A stretch of DNA of 64,000 nucleotides from Drechslerella dactyloides (Eukaryota > Ascomycota > Orbiliomycetes > Orbiliales > Orbiliaceae). The stretch spans positions 2,046,001 through 2,110,000 of the forward strand of contig JAGTWJ010000019.1 of assembly GCA_020064725.1 (NCBI GenBank). The letters run 5' to 3'. Shown here one piece after another: positions 23,906 through 35,900 of this stretch (its first letter is position 1; every line of letters starts with the position of its first letter). The notes under the pieces were generated by a model. It saw only the letters and a program-made list of their open reading frames with translations, did no database searches and was not told where the DNA came from. Made by a program: the position numbers and the translations under genes.

Positions 23906-24893
23906 GATGGAGATGTATCAGCAGCTGGCGGATGCTGCTAGTAGACGGACAAGGCGGATATAATACAGCTCCCTCCCTTGGGAGACCTGTCGCTATTGGC
24001 AGCTCTATCCACCTCTCCCACTACAACGCAGAAGTGGGCCGAGTCAATTCGATGATGATGCGGGATGAGTAAGTCAGGCAGGCGCGAGTCGAGTGTAGAG
24101 AGAATTGGTTGGAGGTGCGATTGCGAGCAGCTGGGTCCCGCCGTCGTCGTCGTGGATACTTGTGTCGGTCGAGCTTTGACGTGCGTGCCGGGGCTCACTC
24201 TCAGGAGGAGGACACTTTGCAGCTTTTCCCACACAAAACTGCCAATTCGGTGTGCCGCGAGCTACGGTTGGTCTGCTTGACGTGGAGCTCCAGCTGTGTT
24301 GCTGCGTCACGTGAGATCAGATAAGATCATGGAAATGTCCTGGGTCCCAGATATGCGCTGAAATCCGCTAACGATGCGCAGCTCTCAGCACCGGAAAAAT
24401 GTGCCAAGCCGGGCTGATCTATAACCGCGACCACCCGACTGGTGGGCATTTTGGTACGGCGAAATACGCCCGTGGGACGCGTAAAGCCGGTCGCCGGGCC
24501 TGCCACCCGGCCCGTAGGCCCCTGCCGGGAGGCAGGCCACACCACCGCAGGATGCTTAGCATCGGTGGAGAATTGTCTGGGGTAGACGCTATGCCATGCC
24601 CGCGATCCCTAAAGATGCCAGATTGTCGAAACACGTCGTGACGGCCACCGATTGACGTCAATGCATCGGCTTCGCGACAGATAAAGCAGCTCTGCTCCCA
24701 CATTCCCATTCGACGACCTCCTCGTTCGATACACCAATTGGCTTTTACCCCAAACCTCGCGCGAGCGGGCATGGTGCAGACGGCTATCCCACTTTGCTAT
24801 CGATAAACGGCCTGTCCCTCGCTTGCGCCGTGCCTCAACCGTCTATAGACGCGTGCCCGTGCAAGACCTCAAGGCAGTCCAACGGTGACCAGA
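23906..24893. promoter_or_regulatory. Divergent promoter region, coatomer alpha and UGGT
   Basis: These 988 bases hold both promoters and 5' UTRs. They are GC-rich compared with the deserts. The notable element is the hairpin at 24497-24538. Short open frames on both strands are compositional. Confidence 0.55.
24497..24538. repeat. GC-rich inverted repeat, 15-bp arms, 12-base loop
   Basis: The left arm is 24497-24511 (GGCCTGCCACCCGGC) and the right arm 24524-24538 (GCCGGGAGGCAGGCC). They are reverse complements except at one position, around loop CCGTAGGCCCCT. It lies about 360 bases upstream of the UGGT start, so it could be a promoter palindrome or a stable hairpin in the 5' UTR. No T-run follows, so it is not a bacterial-style terminator. 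Confidence 0.8.
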
Positions 24894-27800
24894 ATGTGGT
24901 TTTCCACACTCTGGTCCCAACGCCTTAGTGCGAGAGCGCTTTTCAGCAGTGCTCTTGCGCTGGCGTCTCTTCAGCAAGCGTATGGCCGCAGTCAACCACA
25001 CGAGATCCTCGAAGAGGGCGCTGTAAAACGGTGGGAGGGGCTCAATCTCAGCCTGAAGACATCATGGAAAGCTGGTCCCTATATCTTGGAAATACTGTGA
25101 GAATCTCAGGAGTCCTCTTAGGCCAGTCCTAGGTGCTGATTGGTGCTCCTTCCATAATTAGAGAGTGCGCTGCCCTCGAAAATCACGACTTCTACTTCAC
25201 GCTGCTCAAACTTATTGGGTCCGAAACCATAAAACTCGCCCGATCTGACAAGGATATCTACGAGTCGCTAGTTTCGTATGTAGAAAAGAATGAGCTACTC
25301 GACCACCATTATATTCCGACCTGGAAGTTCTGCATATCTCTCCGCGAGACATCCCCTCGTATCGAAGCTCATTACCAATATTTTCTCAACAATGTGGAAT
25401 TCTCAAAAGGCGAAAGCTGCCCGGTCTGGTTCGATGATGGAACGAGGCAAAGCTGCAATGCAGACGACATTGCCAAGGTCAAGCCTGAGTCCAGCTCGGC
25501 GGCTCGTACTAAGGAGATTGCATTCGATAGGCTGTCTACTGACGACGTCAGGAAGGGAGCCGTTGCCTTCTATATCGACATACTGGCTGATGGATTTCCA
25601 GCAGCGTATAAGAAGATGGTTGAGGCAGCAGAGAAAGCTGGAGTCGCCTATAAAATAAGATACCGCCCTTCCCCATCTCTTCAGGACACGAAACCGATCG
25701 CCCTCAGCGGTTACGGAGTCAGTCTGGTTCTGAAAAAAACCGATTACATGGTAATCGATGATAGAGGAGCGAAAGAGGGAGCTTCTGATGACTCCGCTTC
25801 TTCGTCGTCTGAATCGTCTGCTTCCTCTGCCACGCCGTCTCCACAATACAAATTCAGAGTCCCCAAAAACCTGGAACCACAGGAACAGCGTTTCCCGCTT
25901 TGGGACTTGGAAGACATCGACGACCCCGTGAAAGGCCTCAGGGACATCCTCCCTTTGTCCCAGAAGAACTTGGCGGACCTTGGTTTTAAGACCGCCAATT
26001 TCATCTCAAAAAGCGGCATATACCCTCCTGATATGCTGATGAAGATCTCCTCCGACTTTCCGAAATATGCCCATACAATTGGCACAATGGGAGGCGTACA
26101 GGATGCGTTCCTGGAAGAGCACATTGAAAATCGAAAAACGTGGCTACCTTCAGGTTACAACGCCATGATCCTCAATGGGCTCATGTTAGATCCGTCCGAA
26201 GTCACAGCAACCACTCTTTTGGAAATTATGAGGAGAGAACGGAAATACACCATGCAAATCCGAAGTCTCGGGTTAGACCAAAAAGAAACCCTTGATCTCA
26301 TAATTCATGAGAATATCACCGAGTCTAAGCTGAATGAAGAGAAGCCACGGTTTGATTGGCGGGAGCAAGAGAATGAGAAGGGCGCGATCATTTGGCTCAA
26401 CGACTTCGAAAAAGACGAAATGTATGAAAATTGGCCCGATTCAATCAACAATATTATGGTGCCAACTTACGGGGGCCAACTTGCGAGCATTCGGAAGAAT
26501 ATTCATACCCTTATTCTCCCTTTGGATTTTTCGAACCGCGATGATGTCATACTCCTGTCGCAAAGACTGTTCATGTTTTTAAAAAGAGGGCTGGCTTTGC
26601 GAATAGGTATTATTCCAGTTGTACGAAACAATCTTGGCTCAGTCAACTCCAAGGTATTCGCCGCCCTCCTTGATAGCTACGACCTCGCAGCTGCAATGAG
26701 CTACCTGAAAGACGGGCTGGAGGCAGACAAGCACGGTGTGAGATACCCAGCACCCGAATATATCCAGCATGTTACTGGAGGTCGTTCCCCCAAGGACGGC
26801 AAGGATACTCCAACCCTCTCTTCCGTTATGGAGTCCAAGGAACTGCAAGAAAATTCCCGGGCTGCTGGACAGTGGGAGTCAAGATTGGGAGTTACCTCAC
26901 GACCATATCCTTTCTTCATCAATGGCATTGGGCAATCATTCAGCGATAGCTGGATTAATGTTCTGACAACTGCACTACCTATCGATGTGCAAAGGATGCA
27001 AGTAGCCGTTGAAGCCGGAGATCTCTCAGATGAATCCGATATTGCAGAGTTCTTACTCGAAGGCAAACCCCTCATGCGGAGAAATCCTGTTATTTTCCTC
27101 GACGAAGACGTTAATATGGTCGACCTCTTTGACTTATACGAAGCCAATTCGGATATCATGAACAAGTTACCACACTTCCCCGGCACGTTCGTTGAGGAGT
27201 CCGAAACATCTTCTGCTGACGTCTGGGTCATTGGCGATTTTGACATCGCCAACGGTCATGACCTGCTTTCAGAGGCCGCCAAGTTTCAAACTACTGTCCC
27301 AGGAATCTCTATTACTGCGATCCACAACCCGTCTTACAAAACGAAAGTCCCTACACTTTCAGCTCTGCTTCACTCACTCGTCGGAAAAGATAAAGTTCTG
27401 GAATCAACAGGGGTTCTAGAGAAAATCGCTGACGAAGTAAGGCCGCAGAAGGACTTTGTTGACATGAAAATCGACGGTTCGAAGATCGACGCGTTAGGTC
27501 AGAAGATACTTGGTGGCGATGCTAAGACTGATAGCTGGGTCTTCCCGGACCAAGTCATAGCCGAAAACTTCTGGCGAGAGGCAGCTGCTCTATTCGAAAG
27601 AAAGCTTAAGATCAAGCCAGGCCAGAGAGCTGTTCTGGTCAATGGCAGATTACTAGGCCCATTCGGAGACGAAATTCAATTCACTAAGGAAGACTTCAAT
27701 ACCCTGGTTAATGTCGAGTTGAAAGCAAGGATCCAACCCGTCCTCCAGGCTGTTAAGTCCATGGGGGCCCTCGATAGACTAAGAGCCCCCAACGCCAAAG

Positions 27801-29888
27801 GCAAGTTAACATCGGCGATGGCAGTATTACAGACACCCCAAACCACGGGTATCATCAACCGCTCCTCAAATGTAAGGACCAACATGCCCAGCCGATGGAA
27901 GAAGAGGAAGACAGCCTTGACATCCGGGGACCCTATATGGTCGACTTTCCGCTTTATAGTATCCTTAGATCCACTAAGCGAGACAGCGCAGAAGTGGGCA
28001 CCGATCTTGAGAGTTCTGATGTCAATGGACGGAGTTGGCATCTACACCTTCCTAAACCCTCGCGAAGATCTCGGGGAGGTTCCAATCAAAAGATTCTATC
28101 GCCATGTCCTCTATTCTCAGCCAAAGTTCGACGAGAATGGTGATATTCTCGAGCCAAAAGCACAATTCACTGACCTTCCGGATAAAACACTGTATTCGCT
28201 CAGCATGGATGTTCCACCCACATGGCTTGTGACACCATCCGAGACTATCCACGATCTCGACAATATCAAGTTGCAGACCTTTAAAGAAAGATTCGGAACA
28301 TCTGATCTTAATGCGACCTACTCGCTAAGGAGCATCCTCATAGAAGGTCATTCCCGAGATACTTCACTCAATGAACCTTCAGCAGGTGCTCAATTGGAAC
28401 TTGGAACTGCCAAGAATCCTGTGATGGAGGACACTTTGATCATGCAGAACCTCGGGTACTTCCAGTTCAAGTCGAACCCAGGATACTGGCAGATTCGACT
28501 GAAGCCAGGTCGCTCTTCGGAGGTGTTCTCCATCCAGAGCTTGGGCATGGATGGATTCAGCATGGCAGACAGTGCCGAAGATGACGTGAAAGAAGTTACC
28601 TTGATGAGTTTGCGTGGTGTCACGCTGTTCCCGAGACTGAAGCGAAATAAAGGATATATGAAAGCCGACGTACTCGCTCCTTTACCCGATGAGGAATCCC
28701 CAATAGAGAAAGGGAAGAAACTCGCCGATGGCTTCCTATCAAAGTTGGGTTTCGGGAAAAGCAAAGAGAAGGAAACGAAGATTGCCAAACCACCAGCTGA
28801 GATCAATATTTTCTCCGTTGCAAGTGGGCATTTGTACGAGCGCTTCTTGAACATCATGATGATCAGTGTGATGAGGCACACCAAGCATACCGTCAAGTTT
28901 TGGTTCATCGAGAACTTCTTATCCCCTGCCTTCAAGGTAACCAAGACCTTACCTCCAACCGTTTAACCCAAATGCTAACCATCGACAGGACTTTATACCC
29001 ACGATGGCCAAGGAGTACGGATTTGAATATGAGCTTGTGACTTACAAATGGCCCCACTGGCTCCGTCAGCAGAAGGAGAAACAAAGAGAGATATGGGGAT
29101 ACAAGATTCTCTTCCTCGACGTCTTGTTTCCCCTCAATCTTGACAAAATCATATTTGTTGACGCCGACCAAATCGTTAGAACGGATATGAAAGAGTTGGT
29201 TGACCTTGATCTCGAAGGAGCGCCTTATGGGTTCGCCCCCATGTGCGATTCCCGTACGGAGATCGAAGGTTTCAGATTCTGGAAGCAAGGATATTGGAAG
29301 TCATTCTTGGGAGACTTAAAGTATCACATCAGGTATGCTATAGTCAATTAGTCTTTCTGCTACTTATCGCGCAGTGCTAATAATAGTTCCAGCGCACTAT
29401 TCGTCGTAGATCTCAAACTTTTTCGCCAGCTCGCCGCCGGTGACCGACTTCGGCAGCAATATCATCAGCTGTCAGCTGATCCCAATAGTCTTGCGAATTT
29501 GGACCAGGATCTTCCAAATAACATGCAGCGGTTCTTGCCTATTTTCTCCCTTCCCCAGGACTGGCTCTGGTGTGAGACATGGTGCAGCGACGAAAGCTTC
29601 GCAACGGCAAAGACAATCGACCTCTGTAACAATCCGATGACGAAGGAGCCTAAGTTAGACAGAGCGAAGAGACAGATTCCAGAGTGGACAGAATACGACA
29701 ACGAGGTTGCAGAGCTAGCAAAGAGGGTGAAGGCCAAGGGCGTCGAGAATATGAGAGAGGCATTAGTGCAGAAAGAAGCCCTGGGAGAGGAAGAAAAGGC
29801 CGGTAAAGAAGAGAAGACCGAGAGCAGAGAGGCGGCGAAAGATACCACGGGAGAAAGTACGAAGGTACCGACGAGAGATGAGCTTTAA
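24894..29888 (+). CDS. gpt1: UDP-glucose:glycoprotein glucosyltransferase (UGGT)
   Basis: Model: join(24894..25096,25162..28936,28989..29332,29393..29888), 1605 aa. This ER-lumen folding sensor adds glucose from UDP-glucose to high-mannose N-glycans of misfolded glycoproteins, returning them to calnexin. It has a signal peptide (about residues 1-31, ALFSSALALASLQQAYG), then the long thioredoxin-like sensor region, with GAPSII-type first exon junction restored as EILECAALENHDFYF. The GT24 catalytic domain spans about 1280-1540 (INIFSVASGHLYERFLNIMM, KFWFIENFLSPAFKDFIPT, EIWGYKILFLDVLFPL), with metal-binding DAD at about 1383-1385 (IIFVDADQIVRTDM) and QDWLWCETWC. It ends in RDEL, an HDEL-like retrieval signal. 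It is somewhat longer than most fungal homologues because of a charged C-terminal stretch of about 60 residues. ATG 24894 is the first in-frame ATG and gives the signal peptide. Confidence 0.95.
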
Positions 29889-30774
29889 GCTTTGCTTCCT
29901 GAGTAGTATTACATATTGGAGATGATAGAAACATTAAAAGTCAATAGGTTTAGTATACTTAGCCCATTGATGGGAAAAGACATTGTATATCGCAACGGCC
30001 GGGATAATTACATCTGATTCACATCAGTAACAACATGTAATACAGGCTAGGTGATGTCATAGACGCTACCGCCATGTCGCCAGACCATTCATAGAACGGA
30101 TATCTAATTCATGAGTGAAGTGTCATCATGATCATTGATCAACTGGCGATAAATCGATCTCGCCATGCCAATTCCTTTGTTAATATATCTATAGACAAGC
30201 ATGTTGGCACGCGAATCTAACGAATTTACCTACACCCACATGGATACCATCAATTCGGTGAGGCCGAATTAAACATCATATATATATACGTCCAGTATCC
30301 CGTTAGTTTGCCTACCATACTGAAATAAGCTACTGGCTACGGCCTTTTTAACGGAACAAAGGCTTTATTGGACAAAGATCAGAGAGAAAATAAATAGAGG
30401 GCCTCCTGCAGAGCCATGGTCACTTTCGAGTGAGTGAGAAATTGGGATGACGAGGGTTGTGGTAATACATGCGTTGTCGCCGTTGCCGTCCGTCATGCTA
30501 TCGTTAAACTGACAGCGCCGAGACTTAACGATCGAGCCTCCCGCCATTCTCATCGCCGATTCCAGCATTGAATCACCGACAGACCCGATTCCTGGACGCA
30601 GCATCGCATCTCATCGCATCTGAGCGACCTCCCCGCCTTGTTGCCGGCTTGCAACAGTTATAATCACGTAATAATCCGAGCTTGTCGCCTAGAAGCACCC
30701 GCTAGTATTCCGTACATTCCGTTAGCTTCACTGCCTTCCCTTCAGGCCGCTTAGCTAGCCTCAGAACACCCAGC
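29889..30774. other. Intergenic between UGGT and hop2
   Basis: These 886 bases are AT-rich near 29900-30350 and hold the UGGT 3' UTR and hop2 promoter. Open frames are short and unrelated to known families. Confidence 0.5.
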
Positions 30775-32985
30775 ATGGCACCCAAAAAAGGAGCCGACAA
30801 GAAGGAAGCTCCCAAAGCGAAGGGCGACGAAGGTAAGCCACGAAATGTCAAGAAATTTCTCTCGATTACTCGATTCGTTGTATCGAATTCACGGAATTCA
30901 GCTGAGGTTACTCGCATCCAATCATGTCTGGTCAATTGACTATCCTTTCCGTCCTGCAAAGCACTTTCCGTGTCGAACTCGCTTGCATTCTGCGCCCAGC
31001 CCGTGAACCCCGCACTGAGCAAGACAGGGGGCAGACTGCATGGATACGTGCTGCATAGTACCGATAGTATCACTCAATGCATCTCAACTTTTGATTCGCC
31101 CGTCACCAGCAGACAGTGCGGTTTTGAGGCTTGCAAGCTGCAGCTCGATTAGTCGTTCGCCCCCCAGCCCCGGCTGCCCATATGATCCTTATTCCCTGCA
31201 CGCTGAAGCAGGCAGGCGCCCACATCTTCTTGCTGATAAGTGTTGGATTTTGTCTTTTATGCACTCTGCACCCAAAGCTACCTTGTAACTTCTTTTTACT
31301 TTTGCTCGATCACTTCTCCCTTTCATTGAACTGCATATGCACATTTCTTTTTTGGGCTGCCGCTATTTGCATGCATGGGGTTGCTTGCATGAAGCTCATG
31401 ACACATGAGCTAGCGAGGCCACACACACGCAACGCCGGTTTGATATATCATATTTTTGCGGGACCGTTGAGAGGACTTTGTGCCTGCTGAGGTGACATGG
31501 ATGCATCGGTAAGGTTAATCTCCGACTGTTGGAGACGAGATGGAGGGTGCAAAAACTGTTTTGCCTAGTTTACCGAGTCAAAGGAGCTGAGAGTGGAGCA
31601 GTAGAAGGATGAAAGTGAAGGCTGAAAGTTTCCGGACAGATAATGATTTGGGTTCAGTCGTTATCCTATTTTCTTAGAGTCTTCCTGCTTTTGTCATTAG
31701 AGATGTTCCTAGCTTTATTTTTGTTTGAAATGCTAACAGACATCGTGTCGTCAGCTGTGGAAATGATTCTAGACTATCTGCGAAAGCAGAATAGACCGTA
31801 TTCGGCCACGGACATTAGTGCCAATTTGCATAACGCGGTCACCAAGGCGAATGCGGTAAAAGTACTCAAGGATTTAAGTGACAGTGGGGATCTGTCAGTG
31901 TGCATCTCCGGTAAGCAAATTGCAGAGTGACATTTGAAAACCCTCCGTGTGCGATCGACGTGTATTCGCGTCGACGACAGGTCAGTTTCTGGGCACTTAT
32001 GTATGATCGGCCGAGTCATGGCGTCCAGCCCGAATATACTCTGTCGGATTGCAGGTTAAAGGACTTGGCTGACTCGACCGAACTGGTTGTGGCGAATAAA
32101 CAGGCAAGCAGATGGTGTATCATATTCCACAAGTAAGTACTGTGTGAACGAGAGAGCTCATCTGGTCTGTGCATGCTGCAGATGTGCGTAGCCCCATTCA
32201 GAGTCTTGGAAAGCCAGGATTCCGACTATCTAGCTACCAGCGTAATTTCTAGTTGGGTGGTTCCACATTCCCTCATTTAGGGGGAAGGTACCTCTACGAA
32301 GTAAGGAACCTATCAGCATGTATCGGCGCAGTGACAATTCTCCAGATGGTGTTCAGAATGTCCCACCAGCTCCACACACTCTCCGATTCCGACCAGCTCG
32401 AGTCTTGGACGTTTCGCGCATCCCCTCCGCGGATCTACATCCTCTAAAGAAATTTTAGTATGAGATGATAGAGTATTTGTTGACTAAGCATTCCCGGGGG
32501 AAATGGTCCGCTCCGAGCTTCATTAGGATCCTGACGATTTTGCTTCGCCTGAAGAAATTGCAGACATGAACGTCTCGGTCGATTCCCTCAAAGAACGCAC
32601 AACAACGCTAAAATCAGAGCTAAAGGCACTTCAGGTGACGCTTCAAACTCTTCGTTCCTTGCCGACAGCGGATGATCTCGAGACCCAGCAAGGAAACCTT
32701 CGGCAGGAAGTTACGGACCTACGCAACCGGCTCGGGACTCTGCGTAGCGGCGATGTGAAACCGATATCAGCTGAGGAAAAGCAGAGGGTGCAGGCAGAGG
32801 TAAAGCGAATACAGGGATTATGGGTGGCTAGAAAGAAATGGGAGAAGGGGTTCTTCGACGCCGTCTCGGACGGGATGGGTGATGTCAATCCTAAAGATCT
32901 CAAGGTGAGTGGTACACCAGAAGCAATAACCGATATGATCATTTTGGCCATAGGTGTTCTTTCTCAAAAATACCATCATATATAA
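30775..32985 (+). CDS. hop2: Homologous-pairing protein HOP2 (TBPIP/PSMC3IP family)
   Basis: Model: join(30775..30832,31755..31910,32104..32132,32527..32985), 233 aa. Hop2 with Mnd1 binds DNA and stimulates Dmc1/Rad51 strand exchange, giving correct homologue pairing in meiosis. A winged-helix domain at about residues 20-80 carries the hallmark ILDYLRKQNRPYSATDISAN and GKQMVYHIPQ. It is followed by a leucine-rich coiled coil (SLKERTTTLKSELKALQVTL) and the KRIQGLWVARKKWEKGFFDA segment. Exon 1 (MAPKKGADKKEAPKAKGDE) rests on a GTAAGC donor joined to an acceptor with a CTAAC branch; this intron is 922 bases, very long for this genome. After DVNPKDLK a GTGAGT donor at 32906 suggests a further intron, but I could not find the usual acidic C-terminus (LGIE-type), so the last 27 residues are uncertain. 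Confidence 0.82.
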
Positions 32986-35900
32986 AGGGCATTGCATCAA
33001 AGTCCTCTCCTTAGGCGTGGGCTGTCAATATCAATATTGTCTCAGCCTTCTGTTAGGCAATTCCAGTCATGCCTGTCCGAAATATGCATTTAGTATAGTG
33101 TGGGTGCGACTCAAAACACTCGACTGTCGGGGTATCACTGCATTTTAACAACGACGGGTTTCTATTCACGAATGAAAGCCCGCGCCGCCACCTTTCCCTT
33201 CCTGTACCCTCCCACCAGTGATGACATGGAGCTTCCCGCAGGACTGGTTACATTGTACCACCCGGAGCACACCCTCTTCCTCTGTCCTGGATTTCATGAT
33301 TTCCCCCGGAATTCTCCCCATCGCCAATCACCTCTCAATTCTTCCCCTTACTCTGCCGCATATTCGCCTCTTGCTTCCCCTCCCATGCCCCCTCAAGAAT
33401 ATTGTACTTGTCAGCGCTCGTTAAATCCCTCATTTGTTTCCTCTTGCTAGGTGCCCAAAGCAGATATGCACTTGTCCTGCTGTTGAAGTCTCGAAACCTG
33501 CAACCTTCCGCTGCTCCAGCTCTCGGTGTCTTTGAGCTCACGATACTCTGCAACACGTTAGCAGTTGATCGTGACCAAGAATTAGACAGGGCCATTGGCT
33601 ATCTGGCCTTTGCCTTGTAAGGTCGCACACACAGACCGAGGCAAAAAGTCTAATGTGCACATGCCTTTTTGGACGATATACTTCGAAAGCTCAAGATATC
33701 ACATTCCATTTTGAGTTGCCGCCAGGGCTGACATCAACGTACTCACCTTCACTAGGAAAACATGGGCCTCGAGGACGCCGCCGAACTCGAAGAAAGCATA
33801 GCAGCTGTCAAGAAACTTGCCCGAGTTGGATAAAATAGTATTCAATCTATAGGATATCAACATCGCCAGCCGATTGCGTTCTGTCTTGCATACTGTGGTA
33901 GCATTCGATGCATTCGACATGCAGTCCAGAAGGTCCTAAGTACGGTATCAACTTCCGTGCGCTCCTTGACAACTGCAGAATCGATGCCTAAAAGCATAGT
34001 TGCAGACACTCGTGTGATTTTGCTTTTTTCTTTCTTCGTTTCCAACACTTCCAGTGCTCTGTTCTTGCGTCCGTCTCGCCTCAAGAAGTGCATACCTGTT
34101 TGTTATGTGCCTCAATTACCCAAGTCCGCAGGTATGCTGACTTCGACTTTTCCTGTTGCTTTTTCGAATTTCAACACATCTCGAATGGCGATGCTTGTTG
34201 CTTCTTTTGCTGTGATCTCGATATCATGGAAGCGGGGTTTGTGGAGGTGGCGCATGCTGGCTCAATTTGACATGGAGACCAGGTCTACATCATTACTGCT
34301 TTATTGCTGATTTGCACGTGTTTAACCGTGGCGCCTGAGCATGCCCGCTGTTCTCTAACGCCGTGTCCAACTTTTGGGCGTAGGCTGAATTCAATCAAAT
34401 GAACCAGGACCAAACGAGGTAGGCCTGAAATCCGAAGATCGGGATCTAGCGTAGCGTGAAGCGTCGCCGTCCGTCCATCCTGATATGCTGGCTGCGCGAC
34501 AAATTCTGGAATCGGGTAGGGGGCTCGATACATGTCCAAAGGATACATCAGTGACCGACGATATCCGTATATAAGCCTATGCTACTTGAGTGGCTCCAAT
34601 TGGTGCGTACCGGTGATGGGGTTACGTATACCATCTTCCAACTCAGGATCGGATCTCGACTCATCGAAAGCCGTGGTTATCAGCTACTTTCTGTATCTAC
34701 TTCATTACTCCTGGCACTCTGTGGAGAATTCCGACAAGATCGGACAGCGAACGTGCTGCATTAGCGCGATGAGCTATGCACGCTGTTGCAGACACCGATG
34801 CAATGCGATGCAGAGCGTCGCTTTCGTCGCCCTTTTCTTCAACCCGAAGTACTGTGACGAAACTCGATGCAAGAATCAGCATAACCGCGTTCCCTAAAAC
34901 AAAAAAGAAAAGAGGCAATTCGCATGTGAAAGCTGCAGGCGGTTACATAACATACGGAAGCCTCCGATCCAGCTTCCAGCCAATAACAATTACAAGAGCT
35001 CGAATGCGGACGATGCCTAAAGCTAAAGGGGTGAGGGGCTTATCGATACCAGGATTTCGACCAAGTCATCGAAGGAGCCTTAAATAACAAGTACTGCTAG
35101 TGTGGGGCCACAACGAATGCTAAAATGCGTACCAGTGAAGATGCCTGGCAGGAAAAGTCAGATGATGTGGCAATTTATTTTTCTCTTGCTGAGCCCGCGA
35201 TGGGACGGCCCATTAGGTGGGCGGGTTCAAGTATGAGTTGGAATCTATTCTGGAGCAGAGGATGCAAGACTAGCCCTCTGTCTCCACCTGCGCCATGAAC
35301 GCTAGCTTGGGGCCCGATCCGATCCTCGATATTAAGGCAAACAAACTAAAAATTGTCATGATGTTGAGGGCTTCGGCAGTCAATTAACGGTGTTGGAGGC
35401 TATTGACGTTAGTTTCGTTTAGACCACTCAATCTTGGTGGGGGCTTGCCAAAACTCACGCTACAGGTTAGTACAACATACTATCAGACGGCTAGCTGCGT
35501 CTTGTGCGTCTTGACTCAGGCTATTCAGCCTCCAACGCGTTAGTATCGGTCTGATATCTGTCGGCAGCTTTTTGATTGAGTTCGAGGAGCTCTATCGGGT
35601 AGGTATCACGAGTCTTGGAGCTTGCGGCACAGCGATACCTTCCCAAGTAATCCATAGAAGCTTAGAAGCACATTACACGGGATTCAATGAGTTCAATCGA
35701 GACAGAGGCCCATTGGCCGGAAACTTTAGCCACTGATTCACACATTAGGTAAACTGGCCATCCAACCTGATTCATTTCTTTGAAATTGATGAAATCGATC
35801 GATTGTGATCAATAAAAAGTACTACACCATCATTTTACATTATATTGCAAAGATTTTCAGAGTCAACTGTCTACTCAGTTACAATTAATCTACATTCACA

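Noticed and set aside
33450..34300. Possible degenerate ESCRT-III (Snf7/Did2-like) gene from Lys/Glu-rich minus-strand frames
   Set aside because: Resemblance is limited to short charged stretches, order does not match any Snf7 family member, and stops interrupt all joins I tried.
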